Shown one piece after another: positions 24,425 through 36,537 of a DNA stretch of 64,000 bases. Under the pieces are notes generated by a model. That model searched no databases. It was not told the origin of the DNA and saw nothing but the letters and a program-made list of their open reading frames with translations. The DNA comes from Penicillium oxalicum. Taxonomy: Eukaryota; Ascomycota; Eurotiomycetes; Eurotiales; Aspergillaceae. The DNA lies in assembly GCF_001723175.1 (NCBI RefSeq), contig NC_064652.1, forward strand, positions 1,240,001 to 1,304,000, written 5' to 3'. The translations under genes and the position numbers were made by a program. Each line of letters begins with the position of its first letter. Position 1 is the stretch's first letter.

Positions 24425-25919
24425 GAACCACATACTGTCTTTGTTGTCTTCCAGAGCCTGACCCCACGTCCGAACGAAAGTCTGATTTCATCAGTCTAAC
24501 GTGAAAATACCCCAATCCATGCCATTCATGGCGTCGGTGCTCATCTTTGCCTAGCGCATTTCTTCCCAAGTCTCCTTTTACCCTCAAGCAAGGAGACAAC
24601 CGGACGAGGGAATTGGTGACATTCCCGGCCAACTACCCCAGTCCTTTGGTTTCTTTGAGGATCCAAGTGTGGCTCGCCTCTTCACACTCATGATATTGAG
24701 GAGCGTGTTGGATTTATGGTATATTGTATTATACACAAATAAGACAGCGTGCCGATTTCTCGTGATTTTGTGTATAGGTATTTCCAGGAGCGATGATCTT
24801 CACTGATCCAGTACATAATAAGGTCCAGAGTGAAAATGGTTCATAGCTGCTCGCTTCGCACCGGCTTTCTTCAATTTTGAGAACAGTTGTATCTCAGACA
24901 ACCGTATGCAGGTCCAATCAATGAATCAAGGGACGATGCAGGGATGGACGGGCAAGGAGCGAAGCGAAATGAAAGTGAATTTGGTCGCATGTGTTGCTCA
25001 GGTACAATCAGGTACAACTATACCGGCATCTAGAACACGTACCTCGCACTGAGTAGGTCAGCGAAGAGGAGAGCCTCAATGCAAAAATAATTGTAAAGTT
25101 GAGACGAGAGAAATATGTACATAGCTCATGAGGCATTCGAACCCAAAAAAGAAGATCATGCATCGTTCGTTAGTGCCTTGGGCACCAACTGAGGCTGATC
25201 CGCCCGCGCCAAAACAAACAGCTTCAATTTTCCTTTTCCAACGTGCAATGGTGCAAGGCTGTCCTCTCCACTTGGAAAGTATTGGATATCTGCGGAGCTG
25301 CCTAGACGCAGCTTGGAGCTAGCTTCGCCTCATGATTTGGCGTGATCTGCGCTCAGACCGTCCCAGACCAGCCTGACCTCTGCTACCATCAGGTGCCCAG
25401 TGCTCACGATCTTACCTATGCGCCCTTTACCCGCAATTACAGCACCCACAACCACAACGGCGAGAAGAAATCGCATAGCACCTGTGCCCAAGGATATTTT
25501 GAATCGAATCGAACTGATTGTTGACAACACTTCTGAGTGGGGCACAGAACCCTTTGTGACCACGGCTTCCTCGATCGAACATTCGCTTCGCCTGATTCCA
25601 CTCAGCCCTGTCGTAACGTGGATCCCGCAGGCGACCGACTCACGCCAACGCCCTCACACCCATCTAAGCGTTCCCCTCGAGACCACGAACTCAACACTGC
25701 GACGGTCGCGAATTTACCCTCAGAAAGACATCGCATATTTCCACCCGCAGAACTTTCCCAGACCAGCGCCTTCGAGTTGTTGACCGTTGGACAAAGTAGA
25801 TCGCAAAGCACTTTTTACGACCGGATATGCCTGATGTTACACACTTGAAAAGAGACATATGATAATGAGATCTGACCTGTTTCGGTGGCCTTTGAAATCA
25901 CGGAAAAGACGGGATCAAG
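24425..25919. other. intergenic, regulator 3' end to J-protein promoter
   Basis: About 1.5 kb. Overlapping open frames of 60-127 codons occur on both strands at 25330-25848. None shows a recognisable domain or start context, and the two strands cannot both code. I see no RNA gene. Confidence 0.5.
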
Positions 25920-28900
25920 ATGGTCAAAGTTGACGTTCGAAGGGACTATTACGCCGATCTAGGCCTACAGCCGAACGCGGAGGCCGAAGATATCAAGAAG
26001 CAATTTCGGAAATTAGGTGCGAATCTCGCTCGCCAAGGGCACGGTGCTCCGATGGCTCGAGTTCGATGAAGCTGATGTGATCTGCGTAGCTCTCAAATTC
26101 CACCCTGATCGAAATCAAGGCCATGAACAGGAAGTGATTGCAAAGTTTCAGGCCATTCAGGCAGCGCACGAGGTTCTGAGTGATTCTCAGCAGCGCTTGA
26201 AATATGACACAGAGCGCCTGCGTGCAGGTTATGGCAAGCTCTACGGGCCAGCCAAAACCGCCGCTCGCAAACCCCAGCCTCATTATTCCCCAAGCTACGC
26301 TTCCGCCGCTCCGCCGAAAACACAAGGTTCGAGGTTCCCTTGTTCTTCTTGCGTCCACTCTGGAGAACGCCTAGCTCCTAACTGTCTATCGATGGTCGAA
26401 CTTGCAAGCTAACGCACCAAAAAGGACCAAAAGCCTCCTCTAGTAATCGACCACAGGGTCCTGCAAGCGGCCCTTCAGCTGGCGCAAATCGCTACGCCAC
26501 TCACGCCCGCGCAGGTCCTCAGGAATGGCAGAAACCACAGGATCAGTCTCAGACTAGGGCGGATGCTTTTAAGGGATTTCATAACATGAGAGGGCAAAAT
26601 TGGCGAGGCTTCGATCCTACATCCGGAGCAGCCCCTCGCCAACAAAACACACCTTTTGGGCATCAAAAGGCCAAATCCGCATATGAATATTTTAAGGAAA
26701 GCGCTCAGGCCAAGAACACAAGCCAAAACACTGCAAACTCGCCTCGAAAGAGGAATGGCTATGCGCCGGGAACCGCCGCTGGGGATGAACCAATGGCTGC
26801 AAGTACAAATGCCTACAAGAATACTCGAAATGAGCGGCCAAGTTCCATGTATTTCGATTCTGCCCCGCCGCCAACAGCGAAGAAGTCAACGAGGCCAGTC
26901 TCCCCAACTTGGCAACCAGAATCGGCGCGAGCGCCCTCTCCCCCTTTGGCGCAGGAGTTTGAACGCACAAGTCGCAGCTATGCCTCTGTGGGAGGCGAGA
27001 AGACTTATTTCGCAAGCCCTGGCTTGGGACGATCGTCGACTATGCGTACACCACCCACTTCGCACCGAACGTCCAATATGCGTACTGATCCGTCCGGATC
27101 TGGCCGGCAACAAAATGGGAGACATCGAAGCGCCAGCCCGAGATCCAGATCATACTCCTTTTCATCAACGTCGAGTGACCCAGACGACGATAGCACAGAG
27201 GAAGAAGTACGCCGGCCGAATGGCTTCAAACCCATGGCTGTACCCAAGAGTCGTCTTCGGCCTGGTCAAACTGCCAAGATCTTCGAGTCGATATGGAGAC
27301 CTGCTGGGGCCTCCTCGTCCCAGTCTGCCGACCAAGCCCACCAGACCTCGTCATCCACGCAGGGCCGACGTGCCCCCACGTTTATTGATTTGACAGCCGA
27401 CAGCGACGATTCCAAAGGCCATAACTCGGATAGCGCGGCATTTGCAAAGGGAAATAGTGCTTCCCAGCAGCCGCCGCACGTTGATCAGAGGTGTGTCCAC
27501 TGAAAGTCTCTTTCCTTGTCAATCACGGATTATTAATGTGTTGTTTCTCTGCAGCTCTACCGCAAGGCGGGAGCGGATGAATTCTGCAGCATCAGCTCAC
27601 CGGGATGCAGGTAGTCTTCACAAGAAATTCTCAGCTGAGGATTGGCGGGAGCATCTGCGTGAGGTTGATTTCCTCGGGGCCAAGCTGAAGGAGCCGAATG
27701 TGAATGGCAGAGATCGACCACTGAACCCTAACAGTCGTCCTCGAGCCAGCACGCGTGGCAGTCCTGTGCAGTCAGCGGCAGCGGCAGGTTTTGGCGGAAA
27801 CACTCCCACCCCATCTGCGGGCGCAGGAGGGTTCGGATCACAGTCACAGCAAAATCCCACACCGTTTGCTCAGGCCAAGTTCTCGGCAGATAAGTGGTCC
27901 AGGGACCTTCACAATATCTCGTGGACGGCTGCGGAAAAATCAGGACAATCGGACAATGCGTCCCCGTCTCGTAGTCCCCAGAGAGCAACACGCACAGCCA
28001 CCAAAGTCCGCAGCACTCCAAAGCCCGCTCAAGTAGCAAGTGACGCTGAGGAAGCCGCTCATACGGTCAATTTGGATGCCCTGGGTCAGAAGAACTCGCC
28101 CATTCTCGTTGATGATGAGCCAATGGATCTCGACGAAGAACTCACTCCTCCTGCGACTGGGATCCCTCCAAATGGCGTCCAAAACTCCGCTTTTCATGAT
28201 CTCCCAAGGCATCATGCGCCAGCCGCGCCTCAAGGCACCGCAGAGAAGCCTCCACACCACGCTGCGCCGGAGACGATATCTCCACAGACCAACTCCCGGT
28301 CTCCTCTGTTTAATTTGGGCAATTTTGGCAATACGGCCCCTTTCACGAGCACGAACAGCAGTGGGATAGAAAACTTGGGGGACGTCTCCGCTACACTTCC
28401 GTTCGAGTCAAAAGCCAAAGCCCAACGGACCACGACGGAGGATATCCGTCCACGAGCTCTACAACTCCCTAATCCTCCCAAGAGGCCCAAGGTGCCGCAG
28501 CTGGTCCCTGCTGCCCTTGGCTCGCAAAAGTTGGTCCTTCCTCGAGATCAATGGAACTACTATGTGTCTGCAATGGGTACCTACCTGCACGAATGGAATC
28601 TCTTCAATCGTCGGATGCTACTACATTTCAACACGCGTCAAGATGCCATTGAAACAGGTCTGGCACCTGGGTGGATCAGTGCTGTTGGCGACACGACCCG
28701 TCTGAAGATCGACCACGCCGATGACGACAGTCGATCTCGTCCGAACCGACCCGGGGTCGACTCTGATCCTCTCGAGGCTGACGAGTTTCTTGTTCCCGGC
28801 AGTGGGAAAGGTGGCTTCAGCGCATATCTTCGCGGAGTTGAAGAAGATATCGCCGTGCGCAAGCATTGGGAGGTGGCCTGTGAGCTGCATCGTGAATGTA

Positions 28901-28956
28901 TCGTGGAATTAGGCCGATTACGAGAGTGGATTCGAAATGGAGGTAAAGTGGTGTGA
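25920..28956 (+). CDS. Long J-domain (DnaJ-type) protein
   Basis: Four exons: 25920-26016, 26090-26326, 26425-27490 and 27555-28956; 933 aa. The J domain occupies about residues 9-75: [12 protein letters not shown], then [16 protein letters not shown] with the essential HPD intact, then [12 protein letters not shown]. It should stimulate an Hsp70, but lacks the Gly/Phe, zinc-finger and CTD regions of type I/II proteins (type III). Most of the rest is disordered, rich in Ser, Pro, Gln and Asn. The C-terminal ~170 residues are helical and Trp-rich ([18 protein letters not shown]), perhaps a client or partner domain. Intron 1 (73 bp) lies inside the J domain. Intron 2 has a weak donor (GTTCGA) but a good branch (GCTAAC); retaining it would give a stop at 26412 and a protein of about 141 aa consisting of little more than the J domain. 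Intron 3 is 64 bp. Confidence 0.85.
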
Positions 28957-29992
28957 CCATGACCCGATCGGGTCCAGGGATAAGGGCGAGCCCCGAGGGT
29001 CCTTGGTCATCAGACTTTCCCAAGAGGGAGTAGCATCTGGATATGGTTTGGCGTTCAATGTGCCTGCCATACGGATAGAGCAAATTGTCCGCTGTTGGCG
29101 TTTTGTTCTTTCTTTTTTTTTGTCATATTTTATTTGCATATGGGGGCCGAGGAGTCAATTGGGCTTAGTGAAATACCCTCTAGTTTGATTTATGCCTAGT
29201 AGACTTGGGGCTGTGAATCCTCCGACGTTGAAGTGCTTATGTACTCCACATGGACTGATTGAGATAAATGAACTTGACCGTCACACTCCTTGCCAAGTCA
29301 TCTATATGTACAGTATTTTGATTTCTATTTACATGCAGGGAGCTTGGAGAACCCGAGGCACGTACACACCCACACATACGCTGACGAGGTCTCGCGCAGT
29401 GGCACGAATGACTGTTCAGCTGAGTCAGTGGTGTGGATGGGACGCATGCACGTGCAGCCTTCCATCCCACAATTTATGCCACCGCCCACCAAGTTGGACG
29501 AGTCCAGTAAGCGTGCCTGGCCTCAGGCATTCACGGGATCTGGCCCCACTATGGTAATACAAATACCAAAGCCACGTCTCGACTCATACCGGCACCGAAG
29601 GAGGGGAAAAAAGGGAAAAAAAAAAAAAACACTATATAAACGCAAATGACTCATTGAGAGAAGATAAAGTCAGTCTGAACCCGCTCGTCTGAACCGTTTC
29701 AAGATACCGACTTCATCGACGTAAAGGTACGTGTTTACTGGCCTCAATTGAGCATCTGAGCGAACAATCTATGAGACGCTGCTCGCCTGAGCAGACTTGA
29801 AGACATTGACGGAGTAACTGACCCGCAACCCGCAAGCAGACCCCGTGCCCCGCCGTCCGAAGCCAGACAGAAACCGTCTCTCTTCCACATCTCCAGAAAC
29901 TCCCCGCCGCTGGGACCAATTGAATCTCTATTCAACCTTCAAATCGTTCGCACAGTCGCAAGTCAACTCGTCCGACTGAAGACACAGTCGCC
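28957..29992. other. intergenic, J-protein 3' end and adB promoter/leader
   Basis: This holds a purine-rich tract (29600-29630), TATATAAA at 29633-29640 and ATGACTCAT at 29646-29654. The leader contains a 9-codon uORF at 29771-29800 and a possible 5' UTR intron donor (GTACGT near 29727). No other gene was seen. Confidence 0.6.
29633..29654 (+). promoter_or_regulatory. TATA box and Gcn4/CpcA-type TGACTCA site of adB
   Basis: TATATAAA (29633-29640) is followed six bases later by the palindrome ATGACTCAT (29646-29654), the classical Gcn4/CpcA recognition sequence. The adenylosuccinate synthetase ATG is 338 bp downstream. Yeast purine genes are controlled through TGACTC elements by Bas1 and Gcn4, so cross-pathway control is plausible. 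The site lies just downstream of the TATA box, which is unusual for an activator site, so it may be fortuitous. Confidence 0.45.
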
Positions 29993-31555
29993 ATGGTTTC
30001 CATCGTTCTAGGCAGTCAATGGGGAGATGAAGGTGAGACCGAACTCGTTTTGTATCCTAGGAACGTGGCAGCGGAGAAGATGATAACTGACATGGAGTCA
30101 CTAGGCAAGGGCAAGATCACAGATATGCTGTCGCAGCAGGCAACACTGTGCTGTCGCGCAGCTGGTGGACACAGTAAGTCGATCACTACGAAGGTTTCTC
30201 GGTCTGAGCACCTCTGCTCATTTTTCTTCCATTTTCTTTTTTCTATGGCCTCATTCTGGAGGCTCCCAATTTCCGGCTTGACTGACCTCGGGCGTCTGGT
30301 GCCTCCGTCATAGATGCCGGTCACACCATCGTTCACGAAAATGTCACCTACGACTTCCATATCCTGCCTTCCGGTCTGGTCTCACCCTCATGTATCAACT
30401 TGATCGGTGCCGGTACCGTTTTCCATGTCCCCAGTTTCTTCAAGGAACTGAAGGCCATCGAAGAGAAGGGTCTGTCCTCCGCCAGCAAGCGCATCTTTGT
30501 GTCTGATCGTGCCCACGTCTGCTTCGACTTGCACTCCGTTGTCGATGGCTTGGAAGAGGCTGGTCTGGGCGGTCGCAAGGTGGGCACCACAGGAAAGGGT
30601 ATTGGTCCCTGCTACAGCGACAAGGCCGCCCGCCGTGGTGTGCGCGTCGGCGAGATCCTGGACGAGGTGACCTTTGAGCGTAAGCTTCGCACATTGGATA
30701 CTTCGTATCGTGCGCGCTTCGGTGATCTTGATTATGATGTTGAGGAGGAGATTGCTCGCTTCAAGGTGCGTTGCTGGGGGTGACCTCTGGAGGATTATTG
30801 TGCGGAAGAGATATGGAACTGACCCGCCCCTTCCACTACGTTAGGAATACCGCACGATGCTTAAGCCCTTTATCGTCGATCAGTTGGAGTTCTTCCAAGA
30901 GCACAAGAACTCTCCCAACACCCTTGTCGAGGGCGCCAATGCCCTCATGTTGGATCTGGATCACGGCACCTACCCCTTCGTCACCTCATCATCCACAGGT
31001 CTTGGCGGAGCTGTCCAGGCTCTGGCCCTGAACCCATCTAGCATCAAGTCTGTCATTGGTGTCGTCAAGGCTTACACTACTCGTGTCGGTTCTGGTCCCT
31101 TCCCCAGCGAGCAGCTGAACGAGGTCGGTGAAAAGCTTCAGCGCGTTGGCCGTGAGTTCGGCGTCACCACCGGTCGCCGCCGCCGCTGTGGCTGGCTGGA
31201 TCTGGTCCTGTGCCGCTACTCGCACGCGATCAACCACTACACTGCGCTGAACCTCACCAAGCTCGACGTTCTGGATGACTTTGAGGAGATCAAGGTCGGC
31301 GTTGCTTACGTCTTGCCCGACGGCAAGCGCACCACCTGCAGTTTCCCCGCCGATCCCAACGTCGTGGATAAGATCCAGGTTGAGTACAAGACGTTGCCCG
31401 GCTGGAAATCCAACACTATGGGCGTGACCCGCTACGAGGACCTGCCCGTCAACGCTCGTGCTTACATTGAGTTCATCGAGCGCGAGCTCGGTGGTGTTCC
31501 TGTCAAGTGGATCGGCACGGGTCCTGCTCGTGATCACATGATCGCCCGCGAGTAA
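29993..31555 (+). CDS. adB: Adenylosuccinate synthetase
   Basis: Four exons: 29993-30032, 30105-30173, 30314-30765 and 30845-31555; 423 aa, the normal fungal length. The enzyme condenses IMP and aspartate with GTP to adenylosuccinate, the first committed step to AMP, in the cytosol. Splicing intron 1 (GTGAGA..CTAG) rebuilds the GTP/Asp loop [16 protein letters not shown]; intron 2 (GTAAGT..ATAG) rebuilds [12 protein letters not shown] with the catalytic His. Intron 3 is 79 bp (GTGCGT..TTAG). Other family motifs are [43 protein letters not shown] and [10 protein letters not shown]. The second exon is only 69 nt. The gene converges on the Mss116 gene. Confidence 0.97.
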
Positions 31556-32559
31556 GCCAAGGGTTCAACACTGACCCTCCCTCTTCGGTGACTTTGCTGG
31601 CAGGGTCTTCGGGGATCTTCATGAACCTCCGACTTGGTCTTCTCCGTTTCAGGCATCCTATCCCCTTGAGTGATTGCCTTTTTCTTCTTTTGTACTACAG
31701 TACTCGGGGTTATTTTGATTGACTTATACACGGAATGTCTGGACTTTCTACTAAGTTGGGTCCGCTCTGCCTCGCATCTCAAAATTGGACAGTGTCGCAT
31801 GAGGAACAAAAAGAAAAGTGCAAATAGACGAAACACGACGCTTCCGTCCCACCTGACTTGATTATAATGATGGTTGATGGTCTGTCCTCTTCCAGACTAT
31901 CTCAAAAAGATGTTCTCTTTCTTATTTCTCTTTTTTCCCCTCGAACTAGAAGATCTCTCCTGAAAAAAATGCCCATCAAAGAAAATAGAATGCATATATT
32001 TATTTCATCTTCTGCCGATTTTCCTTGAGAAATGATAATCTTAGATTGCTGGTGTATGTACTTTTAGACCGCCGTGTCAGGTCTACCTCCAAATACGCAA
32101 GGAAGCAAGGGCAAGAATGAACAACCAATCTCTATTGGAGATTATCTTAGAGATTGTCTGAAGGGCATGAGCCTGGAGAAGAAAAAGTGGGAAACCCTGG
32201 AGGATCATGCCGAGGGAAACCTACATCTAGGATACCTAGGCGCATATCGCAATGAGATACGCTATCACTGATGGTTCGAGGCTTGGAAACAACACAGGGT
32301 GGTTCAAAACAAGGTGGTATTTTCGCCCATCGAGGCTCATATGATACAGAATAGGAGGTGAGAAGCTTGATCATGTCGTAGAAAGGTAGGGGATTATGAT
32401 ACATGGAAAAGAATCAAAAGACAAGGAACGCCGCCCAATGCAAGGATGGTATCACTCTATCGGTTTCCGTTTGCTATAAAGCAGACAAAGAAAAGGTTCA
32501 AATGGCCAGATCAAATGCCTTGACGTGGACGTCCCCACCCATTAGAGTGGCAAGGTCGT
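31556..32559. other. convergent 3' regions of adB and Mss116 genes
   Basis: About 1 kb between the two stop codons, with T-rich stretches (31675-31695, 31915-31940). No conserved ORF or RNA gene was seen. Confidence 0.6.
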
Positions 32560-34659
32560 TCAGTAGCGCGAACGAGCGCCGTAGAGGCCACCGCTGCCAC
32601 GGTTCGAAGAACGGGACTCTCCTCCGTAACCGCCGGATCGGCCGAAGCTGGATCGGCCACGGCCAGATCCACGCTCCCCAAATCCGCGTTCACCGTAAGA
32701 AGAGTCCCCGAAACCGCGACCACGTCGACCAGAGTCGAAGGGATCGACCGCACGGCGGCTGAAAGAGCCTTCTTCGATCTTCAGCTCCTTGATGCGGTCA
32801 AGGCCAAGGTTGCGAGCAATACTGGCCTTGACGGCTGGGGGTTCGGCCAACCCATAGCCGTGGATCGCGAGGTTGTTCAGAGCGATGATGGCATTGCGGC
32901 GCTTGGTAAAGCTCTGGGACATGGTACCGAGCTGGGAGCGATAGGTGCTCTCCTTCATGATAGGAGAAACCTCCTTCATTGCCTCTCGGATTTGCTCGAT
33001 CGTCTCCTGGGCAAAGGGTGAGGCTGTGTCGAGGTCTCGTGTCATGTTCAGCATGGCGGTGGAAAGAGTCGTATCCTCCGTAAGGGGCAGCTTGCCCAGC
33101 TTCTGCTGATAAAATTCATACTCTCCATCATGCAGGAACAGATAGCCTTCGCCCTCCTTGCCAGCGCGACCGGTACGACCAATGCGGTGAATGTAGGTCT
33201 CACGATCACGGGGGGGACCAATTTGGAGGACATGGGTGACCTCGGGGAAGTCCATTCCACGGGCGGTCACATCAGACGAGAAGAGAATGGCCTCCTGAGC
33301 CCGACGGAAGTTGTTCGCACTGTTTGTGCGAGCAGCTTGGGTAAGACGGGAATGGATTTGAAGAATACGCATCCGGCCAAGAGGAGACCGGCTCCGCCCA
33401 TCACCTGGGATGGCGCGAAGAGCCATGAAGGCTTCGGCGGCCAGGTTGACCTCATTGGTAGAGTTGAAGTAAACAATGGCCTTGAATGGGCGCAGATCCT
33501 GATCCTGAGCCTGGCGAGCCTGGTAGGTCTTGGCCAGCTCGAGAATGGCAGGAAGAGCATTTTCATACCCGTTGACGAACACGGTCTTCTGGGGCACTCT
33601 CATGTGTGTGGGCACCTCGTCATCACGGACGGTTCTGATAAACTTGAAGTCCGGCTTCATAGTGCGCTTCACCATTGTCATCACCTCCTTTGGGACTGTG
33701 GCTGAGAGCATGAGCGTCTGACGATCAACCTTGAACGGATCAGGTAGAAGGTCTTTAATCTCATTGATCTCCTGTGAAAAACCTTGGTCCAAAAGCCGAT
33801 CGGCCTCATCCAGGATGAGCGTGTTCAGCTTGGGAGCCGAGACACCACTGGAGGGATCTGAGAGAATGTCCTTGATACGACCAGGGGTGCCAACAAGAAG
33901 GTGGCAGCCATCGCGCTGAATCCGCATCAAGCCAGAGCGCTTGTGAGTACCACCAACGGCGGTCTGTACCACCAGACCTGTCCCTTGAGCAACCTTGATA
34001 GCCTCTGCGGCGATCTGCTCGGCCAATTCACGGGTAGGAGAAATGATCAGTGCGCGAATATCAGAGGAGTCCGCGCCTCCACCAGACGAACGATGGCGTC
34101 CCTGGGGCGCAGATCGCTTCAAGGAGGGATCACTGAGAATATTCTGCATGGTCGGGATAAGGAAGGCAAGCGTTTTTCCTGTTCCAGTCTTTGCCTGGGC
34201 CAGGCTGAAGCGAGGGAAAGACAGATGTCAGCATTTTTCCCCCAAGAGAGCAGGTGGTTCTCGCATCATGGCGATGGATCGAATAACTCACACGTCAGTG
34301 CCACCAAGCATTTCGTTGATTGTTTGGCTCTGCACCTCAGTCATGGTTGTTAGGCCCATGCGACGAGGTTCAGTGATGTTGCGAATGATGGTCGGGTCAA
34401 TCAGACCCTTCGTCTTCAGATCTGCGAATTCGGTGATGAATTCAGACTCCGCCTGAAAGCCCTCTTGAATCTCTGCTGCCTGAGCCGAAGCGGCGTCCAG
34501 CGCAGGGAAGGAGATGTGAAAGGACTTTGCAAGGGCAGGGGCCTGATACGAAGGGACCTGCCATTTTGGCAGCTGGGAAGCCCAACGAGTAGACAGCGTC
34601 CGCGAGCTGGATGCTCGCAGCGCATGACAGACACCAAACCGGCGGACAGCACCAAGCAT
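32560..34659 (-). CDS. mss116: Mitochondrial DEAD-box RNA helicase (Mss116-like)
   Basis: Two exons on the minus strand: 34659-34292 and 34204-32560; 670 aa. The intron (87 bp, GTGAGT..TTCAG) falls just before motif I. Splicing joins EMLGGTDV to LAQAKTGTGKT, restoring the Walker A motif. Further motifs are PTRELAEQ (Ia), DEADRLLDQG (II), SATVPKE (III) and HRIGRTGRAG (VI). The N-terminus is Arg/Ser-rich without acidic residues for about 28 residues, consistent with mitochondrial import. A Gln motif region precedes the intron (MGLTTMTEVQSQTI). The last ~60 residues are an RGG/RGF-type Gly-Arg-Ser tail, an RNA-binding extension usual in Mss116. The yeast protein unwinds and anneals RNA during mitochondrial group I/II intron splicing. 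The promoter has a 10-G run (34683-34692) and TTATCGATAA (34777). Confidence 0.95.
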
Positions 34660-35376
34660 GATGAATGTGATTGATGATTTTTGGGGGGGGGGAGGTTTGA
34701 TGAAGGGAAAGTCGGAGCGTGGCGATGCACGCGCGAAAACAATAAGCCAGAATGAAAAATTCCAGTCACATGTTCCTTATCGATAAAGGCTTACCCCTGA
34801 TTTAAGAGCCTGAGGCTGCAAGTTTCATCCGGGGACATCCTCGACGCCGCACGGAGATCTGCGGATGATGAAGACCACTCAGCTCGATGCAGGTTGTTGA
34901 TGGAAAGAGGAGATCATAATATCCCATCATCTCTACGTGGGTCTACTGATGATCCTAGTAGTCAAAGATCCTCATGTTGTCTTGTCACTTGGATAAAGAG
35001 AGTCGTCAGAGTATTCTCTGATCATCCGATGTGTCATTTGTCTTGGACTCTTTCGATCCCGGCCATCGAAAAGTCCCAGGACCCGCAGGATCTGAGGTGC
35101 TTGAAATTTAAATTGACTGGGCGCAGGGCAATAAGCCAATCAGACTGTGCTGCAACTTGATCTACTCCCGCTGAGTCATTGGCTTTATTGAATCTGGCTC
35201 AAATGATTGGTCAGAAGTGGATTCTTTCCAGAAACCCTGGAAACTAAAGACGTGAGGGACGATCATGTCGGTCGCTTTCCGGAGTGTTTCGATATTTGTC
35301 CATTCCAGCCTTACTTTTAAACGTCGACATTCACCGCAAGTCGAATGATGATGCTTCAATCTGACCAAGACCTAGT
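34660..35376. other. divergent promoter, Mss116 / flavoprotein
   Basis: About 717 bp between divergent start codons. It contains the 10-G run and TTATCGATAA on the Mss116 side. No separate gene was seen. Confidence 0.6.
34777..34786. promoter_or_regulatory. TTATCGATAA palindrome, Mss116 promoter
   Basis: A perfect 10-bp palindrome lies about 118 bp upstream of the Mss116-like start codon, with CACATG at 34768-34773 three bases away. It matches the element upstream of mtg2 at 3902-3911. Confidence 0.4.
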
Positions 35377-36537
35377 ATGGCATCTGTGCAGGTCGTGATC
35401 ATTGGTGCTGGAGTATCTGGACTTACCGTTGCCCACTCTTTACTTCGAGAAGTGTCGGATATCAAGGTCGTCCTCATCAACCCTTCTCAGTCATTCTACT
35501 GGAATATCGCGTCCCCACGCATCATCGCCAAACCAAATGCCTTCCAACATGAGCAATACCTCATTCCGATCCGGGATGCCTTCGCCGCATACCCGCAACA
35601 TACGTTTGAATTTCTTGCCGGGGCCGCCATCGCCATCAATGTGACAGGACAGACTGTGGCCGTGAGACTCAATGAGAGCAGTGACACTCGAGATATTCCT
35701 TTCGATCATCTCGTCATTGCATCGGGCAGTACGAATCCGTCGTCTACAGGGATTGTTACTGAAACGCCTATTCCGTTAAAGCCTTCCAACCGCGATGATC
35801 TTCTAGAAGTGATCGAAAATGCCCAGAGAGTAATCGCTGATGCGAAAGAAATCGTGGTCGGCGGTGCCGGTCCCGTGGGTGTCGAAGTCGCTGGAGAGCT
35901 GGCCGAAGCCCTGGCCGGCCAGGCGACCATCACTCTGGTCTCATCCATGGATCGTGTGTTGCCCATGCTCAAGCCCGCGGCCAGTGCTATGGCCGAATCG
36001 AAGCTGCAGCAATTTGGGGTGAACATCCTCACCTCCGTTAAGGTAACCAAGGTGCAGCCGTCCACCGATTGCAGTCAGACCTCCAACGTCGTGTTGAGTG
36101 ATGGGACAAAGCTGTCCGCCGACCTGTACATTCCTACCACCGGGGCTATCCCAAACAATAACTTCATTCCAGCCGAACTGCTCGACAAAAATGGATGGGT
36201 CAACGTGAACGAGGAACTGCGCGTGCAGTCCGCAAACGGCTCCGTATTACCAATATACGCTCCCGGGGATATCAACACGAATGATATGCGCCTCTACTTC
36301 AAAGCGGCCGCCCAAGCTAAGGTTGCTGCCGCCAATGTTGCGGCTGACATCCAGGGTAAGGGCGGGCGGAAGACGTATGACCAAGGCGAGAAAGTTCTAA
36401 TGATGGTACCTGTAGGCGAAACGGGTGGGACGGGCCAGATGTTTGGTTTTGTGATTTTTAACTTCATGGTGAAACTTGTCAAGGGAAGGGATTACTTTAT
36501 ATACAAGGCACCTCAAGCGGTGGCTGGTAAAGGGTGA
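35377..36537 (+). CDS. AIF/AMID-like FAD-dependent NAD(P)H oxidoreductase
   Basis: A single exon encodes 386 aa. The N-terminal FAD-binding Rossmann motif is VVIIGAGVSGL (residues ~6-16). The second dinucleotide fold is VVGGAGPVGVEVAGEL (~160-175), which binds NAD(P)H. The second FAD contact is PIYAPGDI (~300). The layout (about 370-390 aa, no redox-active CxxC, no C-terminal dimer domain of the glutathione reductase type) matches AMID/AIFM2 (FSP1)-type oxidoreductases. In animals these reduce quinones or act in cell death; the fungal role is uncertain. No mitochondrial presequence or membrane span is evident. Confidence 0.85.
   Translation: MASVQVVIIGAGVSGLTVAHSLLREVSDIKVVLINPSQSFYWNIASPRIIAKPNAFQHEQYLIPIRDAFAAYPQHTFEFLAGAAIAINVTGQTVAVRLNESSDTRDIPFDHLVIASGSTNPSSTGIVTETPIPLKPSNRDDLLEVIENAQRVIADAKEIVVGGAGPVGVEVAGELAEALAGQATITLVSSMDRVLPMLKPAASAMAESKLQQFGVNILTSVKVTKVQPSTDCSQTSNVVLSDGTKLSADLYIPTTGAIPNNNFIPAELLDKNGWVNVNEELRVQSANGSVLPIYAPGDINTNDMRLYFKAAAQAKVAAANVAADIQGKGGRKTYDQGEKVLMMVPVGETGGTGQMFGFVIFNFMVKLVKGRDYFIYKAPQAVAGKG

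Noticed and set aside
25128..25160. ATTCGAACCC resembling a reverse-strand tRNA B-box
   Set aside because: No matching acceptor, D-arm or anticodon stem could be found around it.
25330..25848. Overlapping frames on both strands before the J-protein gene
   Set aside because: The frames contradict each other, and none has a domain or convincing start.
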